The position numbers were made by a program, and so were the translations under genes. The notes under the pieces were generated by a model. It saw only the letters and a list, made by a program, of their open reading frames with translations. It had not been told where the DNA came from and did not search any database. Of a stretch of 64,000 bases of DNA, positions 15,303 to 25,522 are shown in pieces. The stretch's first letter is position 1. Every line of letters begins with the position of its first letter. Origin of the DNA: Rhodanobacter denitrificans (lineage in GTDB: Bacteria; Pseudomonadota; Gammaproteobacteria; Xanthomonadales; Rhodanobacteraceae); assembly GCF_000230695.2 (NCBI RefSeq), contig NC_020541.1, positions 2,480,001 to 2,544,000 on the forward strand. Direction: 5' to 3'.

Positions 15303-15408
15303 CAACCATAAATGGCATATCCGCAAATGCGCGTGCGCAACAATGGACCGCACGTGCCAAGCCTCGCCGCGCGCAAGCGCGGGGACGATGCGACAACCAG
15401 GAATTGGA

Positions 15409-15768
15409 ATGGCAGCACCCTACGAGCACTTCGCGAACCGCCTGCGCAAGGCGCTGGACCGGACCGATTTCGTTCCTGGGCGCGGAAGGACAAGTGCCCT
15501 GGCCGCCCGCTACGCGGTATCGCGGGAGACCGCCCGCAAGTGGCTCACCGGCCTCGCCCTGCCCGAGCTCCCACGCATCATCGAACTGGCCAAGGATTTC
15601 GACGTCAACCTGGAATGGCTCGCCACCGGACGAGGCCCCATCGCGCCGGGCGTGGGTGAAGCCAGCGCCCTCTATCGTCGCCTGAGCGACAACGAGAACC
15701 ACCTGCTCGATGCATTCCGCAAGCTGCCCGAATCGAAGCGGCAGTTGCTGGTGAAGTTCCTTTCCTGA
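15409..15768 (+). CDS. XRE/CI-like helix-turn-helix regulator
   Basis: A 119-residue DNA-binding protein. The helix-turn-helix is TSALAARYAVSRETARKWLT (about residues 27-46), followed by ALPELPRIIELAKDFDVNLEWLATGRGP, the usual fourth and fifth helices of phage CI/C1-like repressors. A short C-terminal helix (LLDAFRKLPESKRQLLVKFL) may dimerise. There is no peptidase domain, so it is not a self-cleaving repressor. The ATG at 15409 is preferred over 15343 because homology-like sequence begins at AAPYEHFANRLRKAL. It is divergent from the XAC0095-like gene and ends 52 bases before the IS30 element. Confidence 0.88.
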   Translation: MAAPYEHFANRLRKALDRTDFVPGRGRTSALAARYAVSRETARKWLTGLALPELPRIIELAKDFDVNLEWLATGRGPIAPGVGEASALYRRLSDNENHLLDAFRKLPESKRQLLVKFLS

Positions 15769-15820
15769 AGACGAGACAAAACAGTGTCGAGGACAATCAA
15801 CGAATAGGGAAGAATGGTGG

Positions 15821-16856
15821 ATTCAACTACGAAGTGCACCACGGTTGAAGGAAGCATCGAAGACTTGCTGTGGTGTACCGAAGCCTAAACGTTTTCGGGG
15901 CCGCCGGTTGATCTTGTCTTCAATCGCCTGGATGTCGGCATCGGTGTAAGCACCGAGATCGCACCGCTTTGGCAGGTACTGCCGCACCAATCCGTTGGTG
16001 TTCTCGTTGCTGCCGCGCTGCCACGAGGAGTACGGGTCGGCGAAAAAGCTCTTCGCGTGGAGGGCGATATCGATCACCGCGTGTTCGGCGAATTCACTGC
16101 CGTTGTCCCAGGTCAGGGTGTGCACGCGAGTCTGTAAGGGATGCAGGGCGTGGACGACGGCGCGCATGACCGTGTCCGCCTCGCCGTTGGGTACGCGACG
16201 CATCCGCAGCAGGCCAGATTTGCGGTCGACCAGGGTCACCACGCGCGAGAGCCCCTTGCCCACGATGGTGTCGCCCTCCCAGTCGTCCACCCGTTTGCGG
16301 CTTTCCACGATGGCCGGTCGCTCAGCAATACGCCGTCCACGGAAGCGCTGCCGCGGTGTGCCGCAACGATGGCGGCGCCGTTGCTTGCGGCAGCGCAGGT
16401 GCCGCCAGAGCTTGCCGCCACGCTGACGATCGGCCGCGATGTGTTGATAGATGCGTTCGTGGCTGATGGATACCTCGTTGGCGATCTGCGCGGGACTCCA
16501 CTGCTCAGCGACCAGGCGTGCCTCCACAGCAACCCACTGATCCGGGTGAATCCGCGCCAGCGTGCTCGCAGCACGCCGCCGTGTTGCGCTCTGGCAATGG
16601 GCGGGTCGTGCTTGATACTTGCCTTCATCGCTTGCGTTACACCGAAGCTCCCGGCTGATCGTGGTCGCCGTGCGCTGCATCTGCGCACCGATCTCGCCGG
16701 CCGAGAAGCCACCGTTGTGAAGGTGCTGAATCTGGTAGCGTTCGTCTTGGCTCAGATGCGCGTAGCTCATGTGCAGTTCCACTTGGCGGTGAAGCTGTGC
16801 AGGCTACCGCGCCTGAGCCGCTCTACCGCATCGGGTGGTGCACTTCAGAATTGAAT
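15821..16856 (-). mobile_element. IS30-family insertion sequence
   Basis: About 1036 bases bounded by imperfect inverted repeats: ATTCAACTACGAAGTGCACCAC (see 15821-15842) and its counterpart at 16835-16856, 19 of 22 positions matching, with the inner 12 (GAAGTGCACCAC) identical. It contains one transposase gene whose stop lies inside the left repeat, as is usual for this compact family. No target duplication could be recognised, so the outer ends are approximate by a few bases. It sits between the XRE regulator and the Sel1/TonB-C gene, 16 bases from the latter's stop. Confidence 0.85.
15823..16782 (-). CDS. IS30-family transposase
   Basis: A 319-residue transposase, full length for the family. 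The N-terminal SYAHLSQDERYQIQHLHNGG and helix-turn-helix FSAGEIGAQMQRTATTISREL are diagnostic. The DDE triad is intact: D in DDWEGDTIVG, D in THTLTWDNGSEF, and E in SNENTNGLVRQYLPK, followed by the usual FDLG-like and RPRKRLGFGTPQQVF end. The protein cuts and joins the element's ends. The Met at 16770 is an equally good start (MSYAHLSQ). With all domains present the element could still be active. Confidence 0.93.
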   Translation of the reverse strand: MELHMSYAHLSQDERYQIQHLHNGGFSAGEIGAQMQRTATTISRELRCNASDEGKYQARPAHCQSATRRRAASTLARIHPDQWVAVEARLVAEQWSPAQIANEVSISHERIYQHIAADRQRGGKLWRHLRCRKQRRRHRCGTPRQRFRGRRIAERPAIVESRKRVDDWEGDTIVGKGLSRVVTLVDRKSGLLRMRRVPNGEADTVMRAVVHALHPLQTRVHTLTWDNGSEFAEHAVIDIALHAKSFFADPYSSWQRGSNENTNGLVRQYLPKRCDLGAYTDADIQAIEDKINRRPRKRLGFGTPQQVFDASFNRGALRS

Positions 16857-16872
16857 TCGCCACTCTTTGTCG

Positions 16873-18462
16873 TCAATTGCCTCCAATAGCGCCACTTTTT
16901 TCCGTTCGTGTTTGTTCCGTACTTACGGGCTCGGGCGGGAAAAATGTAAGTACGATGTTTCGCCGAAAGACGCTTTCGAACCCTTTGTACGGCAAGTTTT
17001 CGGTTCGCAACACGGCATTCACGACCGAACGTCGCCCCTGATCGTCATACGGGCAGCTTATGTCCGCCGTGGCACTCTCGACCTTGCCACCCGGCAACTG
17101 GACAACATTGACCCTGCATGTCGCCTTGGGCAAACCATCGGGTAAAAGCCAGTTCTTTGTCACCGCTGTTTGAATGGCCAATGCATAACCGTCCATGAGG
17201 GAATTTCCCGCCACACCGGGCGACCTGCTTATCGTCGCGGAGGCCTGATCCATCCGCTTCAAAAGCCCAGCCATCCGAGTCAACTCGCACTCTTTTACGG
17301 TCATCTCTGGTCTGCACTTGGATTCGCCACCAGAAGGAACATCGCTTTGCTGACCCGACGTACTCACTGCCAACCCAGCCAAACCGGCCGTCAGTGCAAA
17401 GTTCACCGGTTCCCGTACGTAACAGGCTACGGGCTGGCGATATCGGGTACAGGGCGCATACTTCCAGTTACTCACCGCGGCAAGAGCGCTGGCATCAAGT
17501 TCAGGGTACCCGCTGCTGCTCTCAACCTTCGCATCCTCGACCTCGCCGTTGGACTTCAGGAGGGCCAATACGACAACACGTCCTTGATGGCGTGCGGCAA
17601 CCGCTTCCTTGGGATATTGCGCAGGGTGTGCGCGCTGATAGGTCAGGTCTATGCCTGCCGGCAGGATTCCTGCCGAAGGAGGGGGAGGGGCGCGCGGCCT
17701 GGTCGGATCCAGCATGGTTTGAGGTAGCGCGATCCCGCGCTTGGTCAACGTCGGCAGTATCCCTTCGACCCGCATCTGACTGGCGAGTAACTTGCTTGCT
17801 TCGAGCTGTGTCGGCGTCATCAAGCCGGCAACCACCTTGCGGTTTCTGGCGGATCCGCCGGCGACTCCGCTACTGGCATCAAGGGTGGGTGCGGAGAGCA
17901 CGAGCAATGCATAACCCACCGCCACGTCCCTTGGCACTCCGCGTCCTGAGGCATACATGAGCCCGAGGTCGGTTTGCGCATAGGCGTTTCCGCCGGTGGC
18001 TGATGCGAAAAACCAACCCGCAGCCTTGGCGAAATCTTGTGCTGTGCCCAACCCTCTCAAATACAGCATACCCAGATTGCTCTGCGCAGCGACGTCCCCT
18101 TGCTCTGCGGCCTTGCCCAGCCACTCGAACGCCTTGGCGTAGTCCTGGTCACCGCCCTTACCATCCATGTACAGATGCCCAAGGCGGCTCTGGGCCGGAC
18201 CAAACCCTTGAGTGGCAGCCTTGAAGTACCACTGACGGGCTTGAGTGACGTCCTTTGTTACACCCAATCCCTGTTGGTACATCGAGCCAATATCAGCCTG
18301 CGCGGCAGCAACTCCCTGGGTCGCCAGCGGCCGCAATTCGACGAGCGCGACAGCGTAGTCGCCGCGTCGGATCGCCGCTTCGCCTGCCACCAGATCGGAG
18401 GCATGCGCGGCTCCGACCATCCATAGCAACATGCAACCGAGGATCAGTCCCTTTGCTTTCAT
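16873..18462 (-). CDS. exported Sel1-repeat and TonB C-terminal domain protein
   Basis: A 529-residue protein. Residues 1-21 are a signal peptide ending GAAHA. About four Sel1 repeats follow (residues 40-190; for example AQSRLGHLYMDGKGGDQDYA and AQSNLGMLYLRGLGTAQDFA). Then comes a Gram-negative TonB C-terminal domain (about 270-360: YPKEAVAARHQGRVVVLALL). The last 120 residues contain another alpha/beta segment ending KGFESVFRRNIVLTFFPPEP, which resembles a second TonB/TolA-type C-terminal domain. Unlike TonB it lacks an N-terminal membrane anchor, so it should be periplasmic. The role may be in envelope stress or transport; it is not assigned. The stop is 16 bases from the IS30 end. Confidence 0.8.
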   Translation of the reverse strand: MKAKGLILGCMLLWMVGAAHASDLVAGEAAIRRGDYAVALVELRPLATQGVAAAQADIGSMYQQGLGVTKDVTQARQWYFKAATQGFGPAQSRLGHLYMDGKGGDQDYAKAFEWLGKAAEQGDVAAQSNLGMLYLRGLGTAQDFAKAAGWFFASATGGNAYAQTDLGLMYASGRGVPRDVAVGYALLVLSAPTLDASSGVAGGSARNRKVVAGLMTPTQLEASKLLASQMRVEGILPTLTKRGIALPQTMLDPTRPRAPPPPSAGILPAGIDLTYQRAHPAQYPKEAVAARHQGRVVVLALLKSNGEVEDAKVESSSGYPELDASALAAVSNWKYAPCTRYRQPVACYVREPVNFALTAGLAGLAVSTSGQQSDVPSGGESKCRPEMTVKECELTRMAGLLKRMDQASATISRSPGVAGNSLMDGYALAIQTAVTKNWLLPDGLPKATCRVNVVQLPGGKVESATADISCPYDDQGRRSVVNAVLRTENLPYKGFESVFRRNIVLTFFPPEPVSTEQTRTEKSGAIGGN

Positions 18463-18535
18463 CGAAATACTCCTGCTCGCTTGCACATTGAAAGATGTCT
18501 ACCACGCGTCATTCATCAGCTGCACGCGTCGCCAT

Positions 18536-18596
18536 CCTAAAAAGGGGACTCCTAAAAAGGGGACGGAAGCAATTATCCGAGTTTAATTACCGTCCC
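18536..18596. repeat. REP-like element with direct and inverted repeats
   Basis: CCTAAAAAGGGGAC occurs twice in tandem (18536-18549 and 18551-18564). The second copy opens an imperfect stem: GGGACGG-AAGC-AATTA (18560-18575) against TAATTACCGTCCC (18584-18596). Such AAAAGGGGACGGA...AATTA palindromes are common around REP-associated tyrosine transposase genes in related genomes, but no such gene is present here. Confidence 0.55.
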
Positions 18597-18622
18597 TCAT
18601 CGGCAGCTCGCCTTCTTGTCCT

Positions 18623-19168
18623 TCAGCAGCCACCATTGGCAGGCACGATCTTGAGATAGTCGACATCGATGTCTTTCGGAAGGTTGGGGTACGCCCGGGA
18701 GAGATATGCCCGGGCATCGTCAACGGTGATCGACGGATCGCGGGTGATGCCGAAGCGGCCGTCTCGCTGAAAAATGCCGATCGAACCGACGAAGGTGACC
18801 CTGCCCGGGTGCGCATGAAAGGCTGGAACACTGACGCCTTTTGTGACCACGAAGCTTTCGCCGCCGATACCGTCGGGCAGGATCTGGCCGATGCCATAGT
18901 CCTCCGTTCCAACGCGCGGCTTCAACTTGAGTACGATGAACTTGTTTTCCGACCACACGTTGGCGACATTGATGAGCCCCGTGCAATTCCACGACGAGTC
19001 GTCAAGCTCACCCTTGAACACCGACAATCTGACCCGCTCGGAAACTCCAAGAACGATGAACGTATCACCTTGTAAGTAGGGCAGCGTGGGTCGCGCCTGG
19101 CTATTTTGAATGCAGCCACTCAGTCCCGTCGTCATTGCCAGAAGCACGCACATCCAACTTGGTTTCAC
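18623..19168 (-). CDS. putative lipoprotein of unknown function
   Basis: A 181-residue protein. The N-terminus has a lipoprotein signal with lipobox LSGC (Cys at about 19). The mature part is strand-rich (TFIVLGVSERVRLSVFKGEL, NKFIVLKLKPRVG, RVTFVGSIGIFQRDGRFGIT) and ends DIDVDYLKIVPANGGC. No family is recognised. GC content is lower than in the core genes around it. It is isolated between two REP-like elements, which together with the nearby IS30 marks this as accessory DNA. Confidence 0.7.
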   Translation of the reverse strand: MKPSWMCVLLAMTTGLSGCIQNSQARPTLPYLQGDTFIVLGVSERVRLSVFKGELDDSSWNCTGLINVANVWSENKFIVLKLKPRVGTEDYGIGQILPDGIGGESFVVTKGVSVPAFHAHPGRVTFVGSIGIFQRDGRFGITRDPSITVDDARAYLSRAYPNLPKDIDVDYLKIVPANGGC

Positions 19169-19280
19169 GTCAGGTCCTTGTGGCTAGTGGCCTATCCGGA
19201 AGAGCATCGAGCAGGGACAGAGCCACTTGATGGAACAAAAAAGGGGCTGAAACCTGGGCCAGAGTCGACTTCCAAGGGAT

Positions 19281-19375
19281 CGAAGAACGGTGTCCGAAGA
19301 ACGGTGTCAGGGACAATTTGACGACTCCTGTTGCCGCCCCGAAATTGTCCCTGACACCTTTTCGACACCTTTTCG
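19281..19375. repeat. REP-like palindrome flanked by short tandem repeats
   Basis: A perfect 17-bp stem, GGTGTCAGGGACAATTT (19303-19319) and AAATTGTCCCTGACACC (19342-19358), with a 22-base loop. Left of it CGAAGAACGGTGTC is repeated in tandem (19281-19294, 19295-19308); right of it ACACCTTTTCG is repeated (19354-19364, 19365-19375). A run of T follows. It sits 9 bases past the 3' end of the methyltransferase gene and could act as its terminator (T-rich and A-rich on either strand). Confidence 0.65.
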
Positions 19376-19383
19376 GATTTTTT

Positions 19384-20256
19384 TTAGGCGGCTCGCGAGC
19401 GTTCTTCGTCCAGATTGATGGTCTTCAAACGCTCGCTGAAGAACATGACCTCATCTCCGACGTAGCGCCGCTGCGCCGTATAGTTCAAGCCGTAAGTGAA
19501 GGATGAGGAGAATGCATACATTTCCTGAATTTCATTCACGTTGTCGTAGGAAACTATCCAAGGCCTACGGAACCGGTTGCTAGCCATAAGCCGAGCTATT
19601 CTTGCGTGGTCCTCGTGTTTGTAGAAGTTGCGATACAAGCCTGCACCTTTGACGTAGTAGGGCGGATCTAGATAGACCAGGGACTTACTAGGAAGGAAAT
19701 GATGGCAAGTCAGTAGAAGTGCATGCGCATCTTCTTCGTATACGTGCACACGTGTTGCTTGCTCCCCGATGCGCGTCAACCTTTGGCAAAGATCATCTCG
19801 CATGAACCGCGCGTCCAACTTGTATGCGCCGCTCTGCGCTTTTCCGCCAATCACTCCACCCTTGAGGATTCCTGAGCGATTAGTGCGATTCATGAACAAT
19901 GTGGCGAAACCACGTTCCAGTTCGCTGGCTTGCGTGATGCCTAACATCACCGACCGCCAATGATGCCAAGCATCCATATTGACAGGCTGAGTTGCCACCA
20001 TAGAAACGAGTTTCTTGTTCTGGTGTATGACTGATCGCCAAAAGACAGCAACCGCTGGGTCTACGTCATTGATGTGGATTGCATCGACCACGTTGTCCAA
20101 CAAAAGGATGAGTGCAAGACCCGCCCCGCCGGCATAGGGCTCAAAGTAGTGCCCACCATCAAGCCCGTTGTCACGCATCAGGAGCTCGATCAAGGAGGCG
20201 AATCGGGCTTTGCCTCCCGGATACCGCAATGGTGTGTAAAGCTTGTTTGAGTACAT
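19384..20256 (-). CDS. D12-class DNA adenine N6-methyltransferase
   Basis: A 290-residue Dam-like enzyme. Motif order fits the D12 (alpha) class: PLRYPGGKAR at residues 9-18, the AdoMet loop FEPYAGGAG at 38-46, FMNRTNRSGILKGGVIGG at 121-138 and the catalytic DPPY at 197-200. It should transfer a methyl group to adenine in DNA; the target site cannot be read from the sequence. It follows the AAA ATPase gene by 37 bases on the same strand and both have lower GC than their surroundings. It could be the self-protecting partner of that ATPase, or an independent methylase. Confidence 0.9.
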   Translation of the reverse strand: MYSNKLYTPLRYPGGKARFASLIELLMRDNGLDGGHYFEPYAGGAGLALILLLDNVVDAIHINDVDPAVAVFWRSVIHQNKKLVSMVATQPVNMDAWHHWRSVMLGITQASELERGFATLFMNRTNRSGILKGGVIGGKAQSGAYKLDARFMRDDLCQRLTRIGEQATRVHVYEEDAHALLLTCHHFLPSKSLVYLDPPYYVKGAGLYRNFYKHEDHARIARLMASNRFRRPWIVSYDNVNEIQEMYAFSSSFTYGLNYTAQRRYVGDEVMFFSERLKTINLDEERSRAA

Positions 20257-20293
20257 AAAGATAGAAAGACCGAGTTAGGGAGAGCCTATTGGG

Positions 20294-21964
20294 CTACTTG
20301 AGGCGGCGCGATGTTGCCGCTACAGCTTTCTCGAACTCGTCAAGAAAGTGATCAACTACTACGGAATGATGAGCAATCCACGTATTGAGTATTCCCCACC
20401 GTTTCAACTTCTCCCAGTGGCCTGTCCACCAACTTTTGCTGGAATCCCGATCGTTACTTTGTCCGGTATTGTCCGGAAAGAACGCCGCCAAGAGCTTGTC
20501 GCTAGACGGGTTAGGCGGGCTTAGCTGGAGAAGTGCTTGTCGGAGGTGGCCGTCAGTTGCCGTTATCATTGAACGAATGAAGTTCTTGATGACGTTCTCA
20601 GGCGAGCGATCGGTACCGGAGGCTCCCGCCGGGCACGGTAGCTTCAACGTGTTCTTTCGTCTCGCTGCCCTTTCTGGTATCGAAGTATCGGCGTCAACGA
20701 TCAATACCCGGTCTTTGAAAATGGGATCGTGATCCGGAAGCTTGATCAGGTTCGATCCGCCTACACCCAAGCCAATTGGCCGAATCCTTACGCCGTATTT
20801 GTTGCCAAGAGCGGCCTTCCTAGCGGCCGGAACCAAAGCATCGAAGAACTGCTTACCTTCTTCGTCTTCAAAGTACACACCGAGAACTGGCTTCGAAGCT
20901 TTGACGGGCATGTCCTCTCGAAGAGACATATCGTCGATGATGGCTTGGAGTGATTGATCTTCTGCGATGCGAGGAGTGGTTGTGTCCAGCAAATACACCA
21001 CTGTATCCGGAGCGCGCCGATCCCCAGCCCCATCCGGATGAATTGCCTCAATCAGGCGCGGAGAATGCGTAGTAGCAATGATCTGCAAGTTAAGCTTCTT
21101 TGCATATGCCTTTAGATTTTTTGCGAGGCGATCAATTGCATGCGGGTGAAACCCGACGTCCAACTCATCGATGACCAAGAGGCCACCTCTATAACCTGCA
21201 TCCTGCTCACGCTTAAGTTTGCTGAATGATGCGAGAGCTGTAGCGATACTCCCAAGGCTATCCTGACCCATCGACACGGCAAGGGCATCGTGATGCTTGT
21301 AGCCAGGTTGGCTGGTTCGCTTATTCGCGCCTTTAATACTTTGCTCGGTGACGTCAGTCGTGACCTCGACTCCAAGAATCACGGCATTCATGAAGTCAAC
21401 CATGACTTTGCGATCATCAACATGCATAGTTGACTCACTGACTGCCACGTCGCGGTCATTAGCTTCGCCAATCGACGCAAGCCGACGAATGCCGAGGTAA
21501 AGCGTGGGAAGAGGGATCTTGGCATCTTGTCCGACCGGATCATTATCCGCTCGGTCGACGGTTCTCGGAACGACGCGCGCGCGCTTCTCTTTCACACGCT
21601 TTGTCATCGCGCATCGCTTCCTGACAATAACTCCTTCAACATCGGAGACAACTATTGGCTGAGAGGATAATTGTTTTTGCGAAGGCTCTACTTCGTCCAG
21701 GGCCAGATATACGATCTTCTCGATGTTCGCGTAGAAGTGATCGCCGAAGTAGCTCTTGGGCCCCTCCGTTAATCCAAAAGTGTTCGTGAGAAGTCCAAGA
21801 ATCGTGGACTTCCCGATGCCATTGTGGCCTGCTATCAATGTCAACCTTTCGGCAATCGAAAGCTTCAGATTGGATAGCTTACGAAATGGGGGATGACCGA
21901 ACTCGATCGACCGCACCAAGATCCTTGAATCGTTATTTGTTGCCACGATTTGGGTTTTTGCCAT
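20294..21964 (-). CDS. AAA/SMC-like ATPase with TOPRIM-like C-terminus (OLD-like)
   Basis: A 556-residue protein. Walker A is GHNGIGKST (46-54), an ABC-type signature SMGQDSLGS lies at 231-239, Walker B is LLVIDELD (262-269) and a switch His occurs in ATTHSPRL (298-304), so the ATPase is SMC/RecF-like with a long insert. The C-terminal part has YFEDEEGKQFF (364-374) and VLIVDADTS (420-428), which fit the acidic residues of a TOPRIM nuclease as in OLD-family proteins, then TDRSPENVIKNFI. OLD-like proteins act in phage defence (for example GajA of Gabija). Pairing with an adjacent adenine methyltransferase suggests a two-gene defence module; this is inference. Average GC looks near one half. 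Confidence 0.8.
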   Translation of the reverse strand: MAKTQIVATNNDSRILVRSIEFGHPPFRKLSNLKLSIAERLTLIAGHNGIGKSTILGLLTNTFGLTEGPKSYFGDHFYANIEKIVYLALDEVEPSQKQLSSQPIVVSDVEGVIVRKRCAMTKRVKEKRARVVPRTVDRADNDPVGQDAKIPLPTLYLGIRRLASIGEANDRDVAVSESTMHVDDRKVMVDFMNAVILGVEVTTDVTEQSIKGANKRTSQPGYKHHDALAVSMGQDSLGSIATALASFSKLKREQDAGYRGGLLVIDELDVGFHPHAIDRLAKNLKAYAKKLNLQIIATTHSPRLIEAIHPDGAGDRRAPDTVVYLLDTTTPRIAEDQSLQAIIDDMSLREDMPVKASKPVLGVYFEDEEGKQFFDALVPAARKAALGNKYGVRIRPIGLGVGGSNLIKLPDHDPIFKDRVLIVDADTSIPERAARRKNTLKLPCPAGASGTDRSPENVIKNFIRSMITATDGHLRQALLQLSPPNPSSDKLLAAFFPDNTGQSNDRDSSKSWWTGHWEKLKRWGILNTWIAHHSVVVDHFLDEFEKAVAATSRRLK

Positions 21965-22167
21965 GATTCGAGCTCCCCTGCAGCTTCGTTGGCGTCCAGC
22001 TTGTCTTTCAGGATTCTAAGGCTTGTTACCCGTTCTTCCTCGACCAGCCCCACTCGCACTAACACTCATCAGTCAAACCAGCACCCCGCCTCATCATCTC
22101 GCGCTTTCTCGCTTTCTTACGCGCGTATAGAAGAGAGCGGGTTCATTCCGCGACCGTTTTCACCGGG
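21965..22167. other. leader region of ATPase-methyltransferase pair and hutU 3' flank
   Basis: This 203-base gap holds the upstream region of the ATPase gene and the 3' flank of hutU (hutU reads toward it, same strand). A short minus-strand frame from 22065 (VEEERVTSLRILKDKLDANE) looks protein-like and runs into the ATPase start in another frame; it may be a leader peptide or chance. No clear terminator or promoter was identified. Confidence 0.35.
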
Positions 22168-23838
<1,671 letters not shown>

Positions 23839-23905
23839 GGACGAAGGCTCCGTTAAGACAGACCCCGAAGTATAGGCCAGCTGCCACGGCGACCCGGAGC
23901 CATGC

Positions 23906-25522
23906 TCATGGCGCGCTCGTCCGCGCATCGATGCCGGCATGCTTGCGCAGGGCCACCGCCGCGCGCATGCGCACGATGATTTTCGCGATCTGCGGGTCCT
24001 TGCCGAACTGCGCCTGCAGATGGTTGGCGGTGGCGTCCAGTCCCGGCCGTGGTTGTTGTTCCTGGATGGTCGCGCGCAGGATCCAGCCGTACGGGTTCTG
24101 CGGCTGCTCGCGGATCAGCTGGTCGGCCACGGCCCAGCCCTTGGCCCAGTCATGCGCCAGGTTCACGAACATGTCGCCGAGCTGGGGCAGCACATGCATG
24201 TCGTCCGGATCGATCGCCAGCAGCGCGCGGAAATCCTGTTCCGCATGCGCATAGTCGGCCTGCATTTCGTAGGCGTAGGCCCGTGCCCTGAGCGCGTCCG
24301 CATGGCGTGGCGACGCGGCCAGCAGGCGGCTCATGTCGGCGACGGCCCAGGCGGCCTCGTCGAAATCCACCAGCGCGGAGACGCGGTGGGTGCGCACGTC
24401 ATCTTTTTCCGAGCCGAAACGCAGCGCCTCGGACAGGTAGATTCCCGGCACGGCCATGTTCCGGTTGCCGTCCGCCGCGAGGCCGGCCCGTTCGAGGTAA
24501 GTGATGCTGGCCAACTGGTCCAGCGCGGCCGGATACGCCGCCAGCTCGGCGTCCTGCGTGCAATCGCAGTTGTCCACCTGGTAGTACGGCCGCTCCGACA
24601 ACATCAGCCGCATCAGCGGATTCGTGCGCGTATACGCCTGCGCTTGTGCGGCGAACCGGTCCATCGCGTCCAGCGAGCCGCCCCACTTCGGCTCCAGCGT
24701 CCACATCGCCATGCTGCGGATCGCGTAATCGTCCGGCGCCACGACCAGCGCGCTGCGGATCGCCGCGTCGGTGTACGCGCGACCGAAGCCGAGGCCACCG
24801 GCGTTGATCAGGGCGATATAGGCCGGTGTGAGCCTGGGGTTCAGCGCAATCGCCTGGCGCAGGTCGCTGTCGGCCTGGGCCAGCAGCTTGTGCATGGAGT
24901 CGACGCTGTCCTGCGGCGTGTCCTTCATGTATTGGGCTCCCCGCGCATCGCCGGCCATGGCCACGTAGGCCATGCCGCTGGCGGCGAGCGCGAAGGCGCT
25001 GTTCGGCGAATCGCGTTTCCAGGCATCGAGGGTCGGGCGAATGTCGAACGAGCCGTTTCGGAACGCTTCCTGGTAGATGCGGTCGAGCAGGCCGTGCGAA
25101 TCCGGTTGGGTCTGCTGCGCCTGCAAGGCGGCGGCGAGACGGCGATCGAGCTCGGCGGCATGGCCCTGCTGGATCAGCGACTGCGCCTCGGCAAACGTGA
25201 GCAACGGTTGCATGCGGTAATGGCAGTACGCGGCCACCGCATCGTGCGACCAGTGACTGTCCGGTGGATCGGGGTAGGCCAGGCAGCGCTGCAGCGGATC
25301 GGCGATCGCCTCGGCTTTCTTCGCGGCAGCGAGGAACGCGTAGCCCTCGTCGCGGGTGAACTCGCGGGCGGCCGGCAGCGACGGAGGTGTGGGCTGTCGC
25401 GCCATCAGGAGTTGCTCCTGATGGCCGATCTGCGCATACACCGAATGGGCGATCCACACGCCTTCGCCGACGCCCAGCAGGACGATGGCCGCGATCAGCA
25501 CACCGCGTTGCTTCGAGTTCAT
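23906..25522 (-). CDS. DUF4034 / TPR-containing membrane-anchored protein
   Basis: A 538-residue protein. One N-terminal transmembrane segment or uncleaved signal (residues 8-30, [20 protein letters not shown]) is followed by a long helical body. The middle fits DUF4034: [20 protein letters not shown], then [23 protein letters not shown]-like helices occur near residues 215-260 and 420-490 ([33 protein letters not shown]). Such proteins are likely scaffolds for protein contacts in the periplasm; no enzyme motif is visible. The start at 25522 gives a membrane segment at the very N-terminus. It lies 67 bases upstream of hutU on the same strand, so co-transcription is possible. Confidence 0.8.
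   Translation of the reverse strand: MNSKQRGVLIAAIVLLGVGEGVWIAHSVYAQIGHQEQLLMARQPTPPSLPAAREFTRDEGYAFLAAAKKAEAIADPLQRCLAYPDPPDSHWSHDAVAAYCHYRMQPLLTFAEAQSLIQQGHAAELDRRLAAALQAQQTQPDSHGLLDRIYQEAFRNGSFDIRPTLDAWKRDSPNSAFALAASGMAYVAMAGDARGAQYMKDTPQDSVDSMHKLLAQADSDLRQAIALNPRLTPAYIALINAGGLGFGRAYTDAAIRSALVVAPDDYAIRSMAMWTLEPKWGGSLDAMDRFAAQAQAYTRTNPLMRLMLSERPYYQVDNCDCTQDAELAAYPAALDQLASITYLERAGLAADGNRNMAVPGIYLSEALRFGSEKDDVRTHRVSALVDFDEAAWAVADMSRLLAASPRHADALRARAYAYEMQADYAHAEQDFRALLAIDPDDMHVLPQLGDMFVNLAHDWAKGWAVADQLIREQPQNPYGWILRATIQEQQPRPGLDATANHLQAQFGKDPQIAKIIVRMRAAVALRKHAGIDARTSAP

Noticed and set aside
15409..15768. Prophage marker because of the CI-like regulator
   Set aside because: No integrase, structural, packaging or lysis genes and no attachment-site repeats are found around it.
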